Shown: one piece after another, positions 1 through 7,045 of the stretch | Layout: each line of letters starts with the position of its first letter | Position numbering within the stretch: position 1 is the first letter of the stretch | Origin: Roseimaritima sp. | Lineage (GTDB): Bacteria > Planctomycetota > Planctomycetia > Pirellulales > Pirellulaceae | Assembly (NCBI GenBank): GCA_007124075.1 | Contig: SLFV01000298.1 | Span: 1-11,252, forward strand | Direction of reading: 5' to 3' | DNA length: 11,252 nucleotides | Position numbers and translations under genes: made by a program | Notes under the pieces: generated by a model | Seen by the model: the letters and a program-made list of their open reading frames with translations, nothing else | Told to the model about the DNA's origin: nothing | Database searches by the model: none

Positions 1-933
1 CCGCCGCGCGATACCCGATTCGTCGTATTCCGCGTTGTCAAAGGCAATCGTAAAGGCCTTCACGGGCGCCTGCTGCATTCGCGTCGCCAGCCCCAAAATC
101 GAACAACTATCGATCCCGCCAGAAAGGTAGCAGCCCACGGGCACATCGGCTTCCAGTCGGGTTGCAACCGCATCGATCAAGCGATCTTGGACTCCGCGAA
201 TGTAAACCTCGGGATCGGGATTGGTCTCATGTGACTCGGGAAACTCGAAATCCCACCACTGCTTGGTTTCGACCCGCAAGCGACCATGCTGGTTGCTCAC
301 GATCGCCATGTGCCCTGGCAGCAATGCCTGCACCCCCTCAAACGCGGTGGATCCCGGCACCATCACTTGCATCAGTTGATGCAATGCCGCGCGCGGACAA
401 AGTCGAGCCGGAACGGTTGGGTGCTGCAACACCGCTTTGACTTCGCTGCCCCAAATGATCCCACTGTCATTGAGCGCATAGTACAGCGGTTTGATACCAA
501 AGCGGTCGCGGACCATGATCAACCGCTGACGTTGGTGATCATAAAGGACCAGGGCAAATTCACCTCGGAGTTGATGGACAAACTCCAAACCATCGCGCTG
601 ATACAAAGGCAGCGCGATCGCGCTATCGCTCTTTCCGTCACAAGCAAACTGTTGGCAGGCCAGGTGGGTACGCAACCGTTTGTAATCATACAGTTCGCCA
701 TTGACAGTTAGCGCGAAATCCCCTGTTGGCGAAACAATGGGTTGATGCCCGTGATCAAGCCCGACAATCGATAGCCTGGTATGCCCCAAGGCCAAGCCTT
801 GTTCGACAAACAGCCGACTGCCGCGGTCGTCAGGACCACGATGGTCCAACACGTCCAGCATCCCATCCAGGGCGAAACGCAGATGACGTTCGTTGGTTTG
901 TTGTGGATTCCAAAATCCAGCGATTCCACACAT
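1..933 (-). CDS. asnB: Asparagine synthetase (glutamine-hydrolysing), N-terminal half, cut by window edge
   Basis: This is the first 311 codons of a class II glutamine amidotransferase that makes asparagine from aspartate, ATP and glutamine in the cytoplasm. The frame is open to base 1 and the gene runs off the left edge; full-length relatives are about 600-650 residues. The protein begins MCGIAGFW, so Cys2 becomes the catalytic nucleophile after Met removal. Other glutaminase-pocket residues are visible: Arg53 in HTRLSIV, Asn78-Gly79 in VNGELY, and the RDRFGIKPLYY segment. The synthetase domain opens with the ATP-pyrophosphatase loop SGGIDS at residues 271-276, followed by VKAFTIAFDNAEYDES. 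The ATG at 931-933 is fixed by the need for Cys at position 2. It lies downstream of pyrB on the same strand but behind a terminator, so it is probably transcribed separately. A specialised AsnB paralogue that amidates another substrate, as in some sugar-polymer clusters, cannot be excluded from half the gene. Confidence 0.95.
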   Translation of the reverse strand, partial: MCGIAGFWNPQQTNERHLRFALDGMLDVLDHRGPDDRGSRLFVEQGLALGHTRLSIVGLDHGHQPIVSPTGDFALTVNGELYDYKRLRTHLACQQFACDGKSDSAIALPLYQRDGLEFVHQLRGEFALVLYDHQRQRLIMVRDRFGIKPLYYALNDSGIIWGSEVKAVLQHPTVPARLCPRAALHQLMQVMVPGSTAFEGVQALLPGHMAIVSNQHGRLRVETKQWWDFEFPESHETNPDPEVYIRGVQDRLIDAVATRLEADVPVGCYLSGGIDSCSILGLATRMQQAPVKAFTIAFDNAEYDESGIARR

Positions 934-991
934 GTTTATTGCTCGGTTGTAGTTTCAGTAAAAGCGAAGAAGACGAAAGGTTGGTACCGGT

Positions 992-1022
992 AAAAAAACA
1001 CTGGCTGGTCCGGCCGCAGTGT
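992..1022 (-). terminator. Intrinsic terminator after pyrB
   Basis: Read on the minus strand, a perfect six-base stem ACACTG / CAGTGT encloses a 13-base G+C-rich loop (CGGCCGGACCAGC) and runs straight into a tract of seven T. It lies about 100 bases past the pyrB stop and about 60 bases before the asnB start. This is the best terminator-like structure in the window and suggests that pyrB and asnB are separate transcripts. Confidence 0.7.
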
Positions 1023-1121
1023 GCGGGGTTGGTTGATTCGACCCTCCCTCCGAAAACCTCGATGCTGGGCGTTTTGCACGCGACCTTTGGATTAGCCAAA
1101 TCACTTGGAGCTTTGTTTTCT

Positions 1122-2201
1122 TTAGATATCGCTAATGCGGTTCAGCCGATCCAGGACCGCTGCCAGCAATGCCTGCCGGAGAAAGACGGCTCCCGCTGCT
1201 TGGGCAAAGTAAAGATTGTGCGGTGTATCGTCCAATTCGACTGAAAGCTCCTCGTTACGTGCCAAGGGGTGCATGATGACCGCGTCGGATTTCAACTGAC
1301 TGCTTCCATCAAGTTTGTAACGCGAGTCCAGGTTTCGATAACTGTCTCCTAGGAATGCAATCGAATTGACATAAATCACATCCAGATGCGGCAGGACATC
1401 CTGTGCATCATTGGTGATGTCAATCGGAATCGGCGATTGCTCAATCGGCTCGGTCAGGTCCAGGCCCACCGGATCTGCCAATTCCGAGATCAACGTGATT
1501 TTCTTCACGGCTCCCAGAAACATCAACGACAGTCGCAAAAAACTTTTCACCGCCCGCATCGAACCTGGCGTCCCGATGATTCCCAGATGAATTCGTGCAC
1601 TTTCAGGACAATTCGGTAGCCTCAGCTCAGGACGCCATTTCAGCAGCGCATACCAATCGATCAGTGCTTGCGTGGGATGATGCCCGGATCCGTTGCCCGC
1701 GTTGATCAGCGGACGCTGGAGGTTCCGCCGAATTTCGTCGATGCTTTCGGTAACCGGATGCCGCATGATTACCACATCGCCGTAGGTATTGAACATTTCG
1801 CCAATGTCGGCCAACGACTCCCCTTTGGCGATTCCCGTTACCTGTCCATCGGGCACCGACAGAACCTTACCATCCAAACGCTGAACCGCACTTTCAAACG
1901 ACAAACGTGTCCGCGTGCTGGGTTCGAAGAAAGCGGTAATGGCAATCTTGCCATCAAGCGGTTTGTCCATTTCCACGTTTCGGGTTTCCAAGCGAGCCGC
2001 CAGTTGCGACAGGGCCACGATTGTCCGACGATCAAACTGACGCGGATTCAAGATCGATTTACCCGCGAGGCCATCTAGGGGAGCCCGATCAACTCGCCCC
2101 TGCTCCGAATCCAGCAAAGCCTCCGGTGCGGCACGCAAACCACAAGAATTACTGGCATGCGGCGTTAACGATTGGCTGGTTTGTGTCTGTGAATTGTTCA
2201 T
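1122..2201 (-). CDS. pyrB: Aspartate carbamoyltransferase catalytic chain (divergent aspartate site)
   Basis: PyrB transfers the carbamoyl group of carbamoyl phosphate to aspartate, the committed step of pyrimidine synthesis, and works as a cytoplasmic trimer. With the start used here the protein has 359 residues, about 45 more than E. coli PyrB, all in a low-complexity N-terminal extension. Carbamoyl-phosphate-site residues are clear: FFEPSTRTRLSFES at 91-104 with STRT at 95-98, Lys126 in AKGES, Arg147 in MRHP, and HPTQ at 175-178. Arg216 matches E. coli Arg167. The segment that normally reads TR-[VI]-Q-x-E-R (E. coli Arg229 and Gln231, aspartate contacts) here reads VNSIAFLG at 278-285, and HPLPR is HPLAR at 311-315. 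The C-terminus (TPHNLYFAQAAGAVFLRQALLAAVL) is typical of the family. The frame stays open upstream to a possible start at 2369, but those 56 codons overlap a convincing small ORF, so the ATG at 2199-2201 is preferred. The match to the carbamoyltransferase fold is very strong; aspartate as substrate is likely but not certain. Confidence 0.9.
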   Translation of the reverse strand: MNNSQTQTSQSLTPHASNSCGLRAAPEALLDSEQGRVDRAPLDGLAGKSILNPRQFDRRTIVALSQLAARLETRNVEMDKPLDGKIAITAFFEPSTRTRLSFESAVQRLDGKVLSVPDGQVTGIAKGESLADIGEMFNTYGDVVIMRHPVTESIDEIRRNLQRPLINAGNGSGHHPTQALIDWYALLKWRPELRLPNCPESARIHLGIIGTPGSMRAVKSFLRLSLMFLGAVKKITLISELADPVGLDLTEPIEQSPIPIDITNDAQDVLPHLDVIYVNSIAFLGDSYRNLDSRYKLDGSSQLKSDAVIMHPLARNEELSVELDDTPHNLYFAQAAGAVFLRQALLAAVLDRLNRISDI

Positions 2202-2206
2202 GCGTG

Positions 2207-2329
2207 TTACCAAATTCTCTTTTCTTTCAAATCCTTCACCCAAAATACCAGCAGCATCACCGACCCAGCGGAGCAAAGCAGCAATGCGCCGAAGATGAGG
2301 CACTTGAGAAACCAAACTGGAAACAACAT
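2207..2329 (-). CDS. Small single-span membrane protein (40 aa) between symporter and pyrB
   Basis: This short gene was found by reading the gap between the symporter and pyrB. An ATG at 2327-2329, preceded immediately by an in-frame TGA, opens 40 codons ending in TAA at 2207-2209. The product begins MLFPVWFLKC, continues with a hydrophobic run (LIFGALLLCSAG, then SVMLLVFWV) that would cross the membrane once at about residues 4-31, and ends in a charged tail, KDLKEKRIW. By the positive-inside rule the tail should face the cytoplasm. An AAGGAA at 2341-2346 is a plausible but rather distant ribosome site (11 bases). The stop lies five bases before the pyrB ATG, which suggests coupled translation, and the symporter ends 77 bases upstream. 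Small one-helix subunits are known beside several transporter types, for example MetS-type subunits of NSS transporters, so a symporter accessory role is a reasonable inference. No homologue is recognised. Confidence 0.6.
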   Translation of the reverse strand: MLFPVWFLKCLIFGALLLCSAGSVMLLVFWVKDLKEKRIW

Positions 2330-2380
2330 TAGTCAGCTTATTCCTTTTCTGAGAACACGAAACAGACACGATTCAAATGG

Positions 2381-2392
2381 GCCAGCGCTGGC
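2381..2392 (-). repeat. Perfect palindrome just after the symporter stop
   Basis: GCCAGCGCTGGC is a 12-base perfect palindrome 14 bases past the symporter stop codon. The neighbouring CTGGC near 2400-2404 can pair with the same GCCAG arm, so two alternative hairpins are possible on the minus-strand transcript. No T tract follows, so it is not a classic terminator. It may slow 3' decay or partly terminate transcripts ahead of the 40-residue ORF and pyrB. Confidence 0.35.
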
Positions 2393-2406
2393 GGTCCGGG
2401 CCAGTC

Positions 2407-3855
2407 TCAGGACGAATCCGATGCGGTGACCGATTCACGCAGCATTGCAAAATCAAACCGCTGCGGAAAAAACCAAGTCACGAGGGCGAACACGATCGCA
2501 GAGACGATTGCGCCTGTTAACGACGCGACGTACCAATCGATTGCAAAGTAGGCCCCCAGTCCAGCCGCGCTGCCGGAAATCATCGCCAGCGCCGCTGACC
2601 ATGCTCCAGGACGTTCAAAATACAAACCACCAACGATCGGCCAAATACAACTGGCGACTAAAGGACCGGCCAGGAAGAGGACTTCGGCTAAGGTTCCGCT
2701 GTTAAATAAGGCCGACAACCACGCGACCACTCCCAAAGCAACAATGCTGATGCTGGACAGCAAGCGTTTATCCAACGATCCCGTCACAGACCCGGCTGCG
2801 GGGGCCAGAATATCGTTTACCAACAGGTCCGAAGTTGCCGCCAACAGGCTGTCAATACTGGAAGCGAGTGAACAAAAAACTACAATGAAAACCAAAACAC
2901 CACCGGCGGAACCCAACAGAGTGGCCGCCACTAAGGGACCTACCGTATCGGGTTGACTGACCCCGATTCCCAACGCTGGTGCGGCCAAGCCAAGAAAACC
3001 AGCAACGATCGGCACCGGCAACCATAAGCAGCCACCCAATGCGTACGCCTTCGGCCCCACCCCTTCACGCATTGCAAATGCACGACTCCACCACACGTTG
3101 CTGTGAAAGATTTCGCCAAAACCGAACAGCATGTTATTGAACAACGCCATCAATGCCGCCGGGAAAAAGACCGCTAACAACATCGGACGCTTGACCGCCA
3201 ATTCCTGATGAACTTGATCCACCGAGACGTGGGAAAGGACCGCCACGGCTACGACCACCAAACCGACCAGAATGATCAAGCTTTGGATGAAGTCCGTCCC
3301 GATCACTGCGTACATGCCCCCAAACAAGGTGTATAGGACACACACGGTGACCACCACCGTCAAGCCGACTTCGTAGGGAATGCCCGAGAGCACCAGCAGC
3401 AGTTTACCACCTGCCATAGCCATCGTGATTAGCCAGATCACGGCATACAGTAAGGAAATCAGCAAGAACGGAATCTCGCCCACCAACCCATAGCGCCTGC
3501 GAATAAACTCCACGGCCGTGTAACCGTTGGGCATCAAGCGACGAATGCGGCCACTAATCGGTGCGAAAGCAAACAGGCCAAAACTGGCGGTGGCGTAACC
3601 AATCGCGCCCCACAGACCCCACTGCAAAGCCAATTGGGGAGCCACCATCGTCGTGTTGGAAGTGATCCATGTGGCCACCGCAGTGGCGGTGCCTAAGGCC
3701 AAACCGACATTGCGTCCGGCAACCGCGAATCCGTCGTAAGTCTGGGCACGCCGACCCCACCAAATTCCCAGACCGACCCACAGGACGCCAAGGACCAATA
3801 ACAGCAGATAGCCCCAGTGCGCCGCCAGCACCGGTGCTGCAGCCAAAAATATCAA
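2407..3855 (-). CDS. Sodium:solute symporter (SSS family) with a TTG start
   Basis: This is a 482-residue inner-membrane secondary transporter of the sodium:solute symporter family (the PutP/SGLT/Dur3 superfamily), with roughly thirteen hydrophobic spans. Family marks are FGGMYAVIGTDFIQ at 178-191, followed by a long hydrophobic helix, and the serine-rich segment SLASSIDSLLAATSDL around 329-344, which matches the helix supplying sodium-site hydroxyls in PutP-like proteins. The early region (TWITSNTTMVAPQLALQWG, then MPNGYTAVEFIRRRYG) and HSNVWWSRAFA near 251-261 resemble the Dur3/urea branch to my eye, but the substrate is not established. The start is TTG at 3853-3855, overlapping the TGA of the upstream gene, and is chosen because a full GGAGGT sits five bases before it. 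It is translated with the upstream membrane protein and followed by a 40-residue membrane ORF and pyrB. Confidence 0.92.
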   Translation of the reverse strand: MIFLAAAPVLAAHWGYLLLLVLGVLWVGLGIWWGRRAQTYDGFAVAGRNVGLALGTATAVATWITSNTTMVAPQLALQWGLWGAIGYATASFGLFAFAPISGRIRRLMPNGYTAVEFIRRRYGLVGEIPFLLISLLYAVIWLITMAMAGGKLLLVLSGIPYEVGLTVVVTVCVLYTLFGGMYAVIGTDFIQSLIILVGLVVVAVAVLSHVSVDQVHQELAVKRPMLLAVFFPAALMALFNNMLFGFGEIFHSNVWWSRAFAMREGVGPKAYALGGCLWLPVPIVAGFLGLAAPALGIGVSQPDTVGPLVAATLLGSAGGVLVFIVVFCSLASSIDSLLAATSDLLVNDILAPAAGSVTGSLDKRLLSSISIVALGVVAWLSALFNSGTLAEVLFLAGPLVASCIWPIVGGLYFERPGAWSAALAMISGSAAGLGAYFAIDWYVASLTGAIVSAIVFALVTWFFPQRFDFAMLRESVTASDSS

Positions 3856-4448
3856 ATCGCACCTCCCTGGCTGGGTGCGGTTTCAGACGCGGGGTTCCGC
3901 TTCTGACGGTTGCCCGTGTCGCCGGTCTGACGGTCGCCCAAAACAATCACAACAACCATCACGCCGACAATCGTAAAACCGATGGCCATCAAAGCCCACG
4001 CGTAGCTGCCCGGCCAGTGTCGAATCTGGATTTCAGCGGGCTGCAGCGAGGTTGCAATCCGAACACCATCCGCGTCGACTGCGTGCAGATGAAAGCGATA
4101 GTCACCATTGGCCAATCCGGAAATGAACGCGGTCGGGAAGACGCCCTGGTAATATCGCTGGCCATCGTCGTCGACCACCATGTAGGTCAATTCAGGATCG
4201 CGGTCCAGCGGCACCAAGGGGCTCCAGGAGAGCGTCAAATGCCCCTCGTGACTGAGAGGGAACTGCACCTCCGTGAATGCCAACGCGTCCTGCGAAGCGG
4301 TCTCCGCGGCTGGCACGACCGTTTGATCTGGGTCAGCAGGCATCCCCGAAGCGGTCACGAGACCGTGCAAAAAAAGCGGCAAAACAGCCAGAACAGACAA
4401 TGCCTGCAATAGGAAGCTGATCGCTACGATGACTTTTGGAGAACGCAT
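3852..4448 (-). CDS. Membrane protein with beta-rich (fibronectin III-like) outer domain, coupled to the symporter
   Basis: This is a 198-residue protein of unknown function. Residues about 7-30 form a hydrophobic N-terminal segment (signal anchor or signal peptide), about 60-143 form a beta-rich domain, and about 148-170 form a second membrane span (WALMAIGFTIVGVMVVVIVL) followed by a polar tail. The middle region (LTLSWSPLVP, ELTYMVVDDDGQRYYQGVF, GDYRFHLHAVDADGVRI) has the strand pattern of a fibronectin type III-like sandwich; this is an appearance, not a domain hit. If both hydrophobic segments stay in the membrane, the sandwich faces the periplasm. Its last codons carry the symporter's ribosome site and its TGA overlaps the symporter's TTG, so the two are translationally coupled. 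A role in assembling or gating the symporter, or in capturing its substrate, is inferred. The ATG at 4446-4448 has no obvious ribosome site but keeps the N-terminal hydrophobic segment. Confidence 0.8.
   Translation of the reverse strand: MRSPKVIVAISFLLQALSVLAVLPLFLHGLVTASGMPADPDQTVVPAAETASQDALAFTEVQFPLSHEGHLTLSWSPLVPLDRDPELTYMVVDDDGQRYYQGVFPTAFISGLANGDYRFHLHAVDADGVRIATSLQPAEIQIRHWPGSYAWALMAIGFTIVGVMVVVIVLGDRQTGDTGNRQKRNPASETAPSQGGAI
3861..3866 (-). promoter_or_regulatory. Strong Shine-Dalgarno site that fixes the symporter's TTG start
   Basis: GGAGGT on the minus strand lies five bases before the TTG at 3853-3855 and inside the end of the upstream coding region. It is the strongest ribosome site seen in the window and is the reason for accepting a non-ATG start. 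Confidence 0.75.
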
Positions 4449-4649
4449 CCAGTCAAGGGAAGCTTTTCACCCGCAGGTCAAAAACTGGACTCCTGTCGTG
4501 CCGGTACAAGCAAATGATTAGGGAAACGGATTTCCACGCCTGCCTTCCACGGTAACACATATGCCCCCGCTTTGAAACCGCATCGAACAACCATCGCACC
4601 AAAGCGCGCAGTGGAACCCCTTCATTTTCATTTCCAGTACTTCTGGGCT

Positions 4650-5957
4650 CTACCGGTCTGCGTGAACTTCGATTTTCGTCGTCAAATCAAACCGTTCCAG
4701 GACATGCTGGACGGCGGCCACGTCGACCTGCCTATATTTCGCAATCGTTTGATCGACGCTGAGGTATTCCTGCTTCATCAGCCAGCGACTTCCCAAGGAG
4801 AACAGCCGATTGCCAGGGCGTTCGCTATGCATCACCAGTCCGGAGGTTGTCTTGTTGATCGCCTGCTCCAGTTCCTCGTTCGTCACACCTTGCTGCCGGA
4901 CTTGAGACACAATCCGATCAATCAGCCTCAGGTTGCCGTCCAAACGATTGCGGTCGCAGGATAAATACAGCATAAACAACCCGCAGTCCAGAAACTCCTG
5001 TGTCCAGGTGGCTGCGGCGTCCGCGCGGCCACTATCAATCAATTCCCAGAAAAAACGGCTCCCCGAATCGTCACCGATGATTGTGGCCAAGAGTCGCATC
5101 GCGATATGATCGGGGTCGGTGGAACTGGGGGCATCGGCCAGGCGGATGACGTACGCCATCGATGTATCGCCGCGCTGAAGTGGAGGCGATTGGACATCCG
5201 CTGGGGGCTGATCGCAAGCCGGAAATCGCAGGGAGTCGCTAGCCGATGCGGTTGGCCAGTAGGCGGTTAGACTGCCGGCCTGCTGCACCAAAGCTTCAAA
5301 GTCCACGTTTCCCGCAGCCGCCAAAACCATATTCGATGGCAGGTAACGCTGCTGAAAATAGGACCGCATCGCTGCGGCCGTCATCGTCTTGATCGACTGC
5401 GTTGTGCCCAGAATCCGTCGCCCCAAACCTTGATGACCAAATCGCATTTCCATGGAGCGTTCAAAGGCTCCAAACGGTGGCTGATCTTCGTACTTCGCGA
5501 TCTCTTCCAGAATCACAAGTCGTTCTGTTTCGAAATCCTGCGGTGCCAATGTCGGTTGCATTAAATCGGACAGTAAATCGACAATACGGCGCTGATATTT
5601 GGGTAACACCGTTGCGTAATAGACGGTTTGCTCCTCGCTGGTGTAAGCATTGGACTGACCTCCCAATTCGTCCAGTTCGCGATTGACCTGAGCGGCGGAA
5701 CGCTGGCTGGTTCCCTTGAAAACCATGTGCTCCAAAAAGTGACTTAGTCCTGCTTGGGCATCAGTTTCGTCGCGAGCGCCCGAACGCACGAAGTACCCGA
5801 ATGCGGCCGTGTAGGCTCCCGGCATCAATTCGGCCACGATTTGTAACCCATTGGGCAGGGTTTGCTGTCGGAACTCGATACCAGTCGAAACGTTTCCAAA
5901 GCCAACCGAGTTCACAGCATTCATAACGTTTATTGGGGAACGGATGAGGGATCGCAT
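4650..5957 (-). CDS. M16 family zinc metallopeptidase (insulinase/processing-peptidase type)
   Basis: This 435-residue protein has the size of a bacterial M16B peptidase, which cleaves peptides inside a clam-like chamber formed by two related halves. The inverted zinc motif HFLEH is at residues 73-77 (His73, Glu76, His77) in GLSHFLEHMVFKGT. The third ligand is expected in ERLVILEEIAKYEDQP, at Glu151 or Glu152, about 75 residues later as the family requires. Other marks are LPNGLQIV near the N-terminus, GGQSNAYTSEEQTVYYATVLP around 99-118, and a C-terminal half containing the SERPGNRLFSLG segment. All catalytic residues are present, so it should be active. No signal peptide is evident, suggesting a cytoplasmic location. 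The ATG at 5955-5957 overlaps the end of the SMP-30 gene by 28 bases; an in-frame ATG at 5922-5924 would begin five bases after that stop and lose only 11 non-conserved residues. The two genes are almost certainly co-transcribed. Confidence 0.93.
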   Translation of the reverse strand: MRSLIRSPINVMNAVNSVGFGNVSTGIEFRQQTLPNGLQIVAELMPGAYTAAFGYFVRSGARDETDAQAGLSHFLEHMVFKGTSQRSAAQVNRELDELGGQSNAYTSEEQTVYYATVLPKYQRRIVDLLSDLMQPTLAPQDFETERLVILEEIAKYEDQPPFGAFERSMEMRFGHQGLGRRILGTTQSIKTMTAAAMRSYFQQRYLPSNMVLAAAGNVDFEALVQQAGSLTAYWPTASASDSLRFPACDQPPADVQSPPLQRGDTSMAYVIRLADAPSSTDPDHIAMRLLATIIGDDSGSRFFWELIDSGRADAAATWTQEFLDCGLFMLYLSCDRNRLDGNLRLIDRIVSQVRQQGVTNEELEQAINKTTSGLVMHSERPGNRLFSLGSRWLMKQEYLSVDQTIAKYRQVDVAAVQHVLERFDLTTKIEVHADR

Positions 5958-6931
5958 AATCGATTCTCGGAATCGTCGGGAATCGTGTAGCGAGGGGGCG
6001 AGCCGGTTGATTCAAAATCGGTGGGTGCAAAAAACAGGCTGCCAGCTTCTGGGGCCAAGTGACGCTGTTGGTCGTTCATGTTCTCGGCCGCGGTTGTGAT
6101 CACCAGCCAAACCTTGCCTTGATGCGCTACCAATTGAGGACAGGTGTTTTGCGGCGATCCTGGCGTTTGCCAAACCTGCAGACAGCCTCCCGAGGCCAGA
6201 TCGTACAGTCTGGTCTCTCCGTGGGGTGCCGGGTTGGGATTAAACATCGATACGATCACGCCACTACCATCGGGGGTCAGGATCATCCCGTCCGGAACCG
6301 CAGGGTCGTCCCGCAGGTCCAAGACGACTTCGGCTGCCGACAAGCTGCCTTCGATTAAATTCAAACGATAGCGGACAATTTGCCGAGTCGGCGAATCGAT
6401 ATCGTACAAAATCACCTCGGACGGAGATTCCGCAACCACCGCTTTGCCGTTGCTACATACTTGGTCGTCACGCAGCCGCAACAAGCTGCAATCCGAACCG
6501 CGCAGCAGATACAGCCCAGCTTTCGAGGTCTGAAACTGCAAGTCTTTACAGCCAAAAATTAGGTTATCGCCAAAGACCACCGCGTCATTGATGATTGTAT
6601 TTTCAACCGACTCTTCAATCGTAAACCCCCAGGGTTGCCATGCGGAGTCACTGATCCGAAACAGACCCAATTGACGTTCACATCCGACAACAAACTGGTC
6701 GGGGTCCTGGCACGGAAACGCGAATCCCGGACGGCCGGGCAACAAAAAATTGCGATTTTCTAACGTGGCCCAGTCAAACACGTTCAGCGAACCCTGCTGG
6801 GCATCCGCTCCGTGCTGGATCGCGACCCAACTGAATTGGCTTGTGGCCAACGGGTACGGACCCTCCGGCAAAAAACGCAATTTGGGGTCATCCGAACGGA
6901 ACAGACGCTGAGCAACGGTTACAGATGTCAT
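5930..6931 (-). CDS. SMP-30/gluconolactonase/LRE family protein
   Basis: This is a 333-residue six-bladed beta-propeller protein of the SMP-30/gluconolactonase family, whose members hydrolyse sugar lactones or related esters with one divalent metal ion. Candidate metal and substrate ligands lie in the expected order and spacing: Glu23 in FLPEGPYPL, Asn115-Asp116 in IINDAVVFGDNLIFG, Asn161 in CSNGKAVV, and Asp214 in VPDGMILTPDGSG. These correspond to Glu18, Asn103, Asn154 and Asp204 of human SMP-30. The final blade, with CPQLVAHQGKVWLVITTA, is also typical. No signal peptide is seen, so it is probably cytoplasmic. It precedes the M16 peptidase in an overlapping or abutting pair, though the two activities have no obvious link. 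The exact lactone substrate cannot be read. The ATG at 6929-6931 has no clear ribosome site, only a T tract slightly upstream. Confidence 0.88.
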   Translation of the reverse strand: MTSVTVAQRLFRSDDPKLRFLPEGPYPLATSQFSWVAIQHGADAQQGSLNVFDWATLENRNFLLPGRPGFAFPCQDPDQFVVGCERQLGLFRISDSAWQPWGFTIEESVENTIINDAVVFGDNLIFGCKDLQFQTSKAGLYLLRGSDCSLLRLRDDQVCSNGKAVVAESPSEVILYDIDSPTRQIVRYRLNLIEGSLSAAEVVLDLRDDPAVPDGMILTPDGSGVIVSMFNPNPAPHGETRLYDLASGGCLQVWQTPGSPQNTCPQLVAHQGKVWLVITTAAENMNDQQRHLAPEAGSLFFAPTDFESTGSPPRYTIPDDSENRLCDPSSVPQ

Positions 6932-7024
6932 CGGTAGCCAACAAAAAAACTGCCCGCCAATCCGATCGATATGCTGGCAAGAGCAAGTGAAAGATGGGGG
7001 ACCATGTGGGAAAACGATACGATC

Positions 7025-7040
7025 AAAAATCTTCGAAGAT
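7025..7040 (-). terminator. Weak candidate terminator after the FabZ-like gene
   Basis: On the minus strand the perfect palindrome ATCTTCGAAGAT, able to form a short hairpin, is followed by TTTT continuing from its last base. It begins six bases past the dehydratase stop. The stem is short and A+T-rich, so termination would be partial at best. Confidence 0.4.
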
Positions 7041-7045
7041 CTAGT

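Noticed and set aside
726..1244. 172-codon plus-strand ORF antisense to asnB and pyrB
   Set aside because: It lies mostly opposite two clearly identified genes and across their terminator, and its product shows no family features.
2202..2369. In-frame 56-codon N-terminal extension of PyrB to an upstream ATG at 2369
   Set aside because: The extension overlaps the better-supported 40-residue membrane ORF in another frame, has no resemblance to PyrB N-termini, and PyrB already carries an extension with the shorter start.
4518..4631. 37-codon minus-strand ORF in the gap after the M16 gene, with a Cys-x3-Cys-x2-Cys pattern
   Set aside because: The spacing recalls a radical SAM motif, but the product is far too short for that fold, the start lacks a well-placed ribosome site, and an ORF this long is expected by chance in a 200-base gap. 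Conservation in relatives would reopen it.
6943..6985. Possible terminator with a seven-T tract just before the SMP-30 gene
   Set aside because: The only pairing found is about five bases including a wobble around a 21-base loop, too weak to call.
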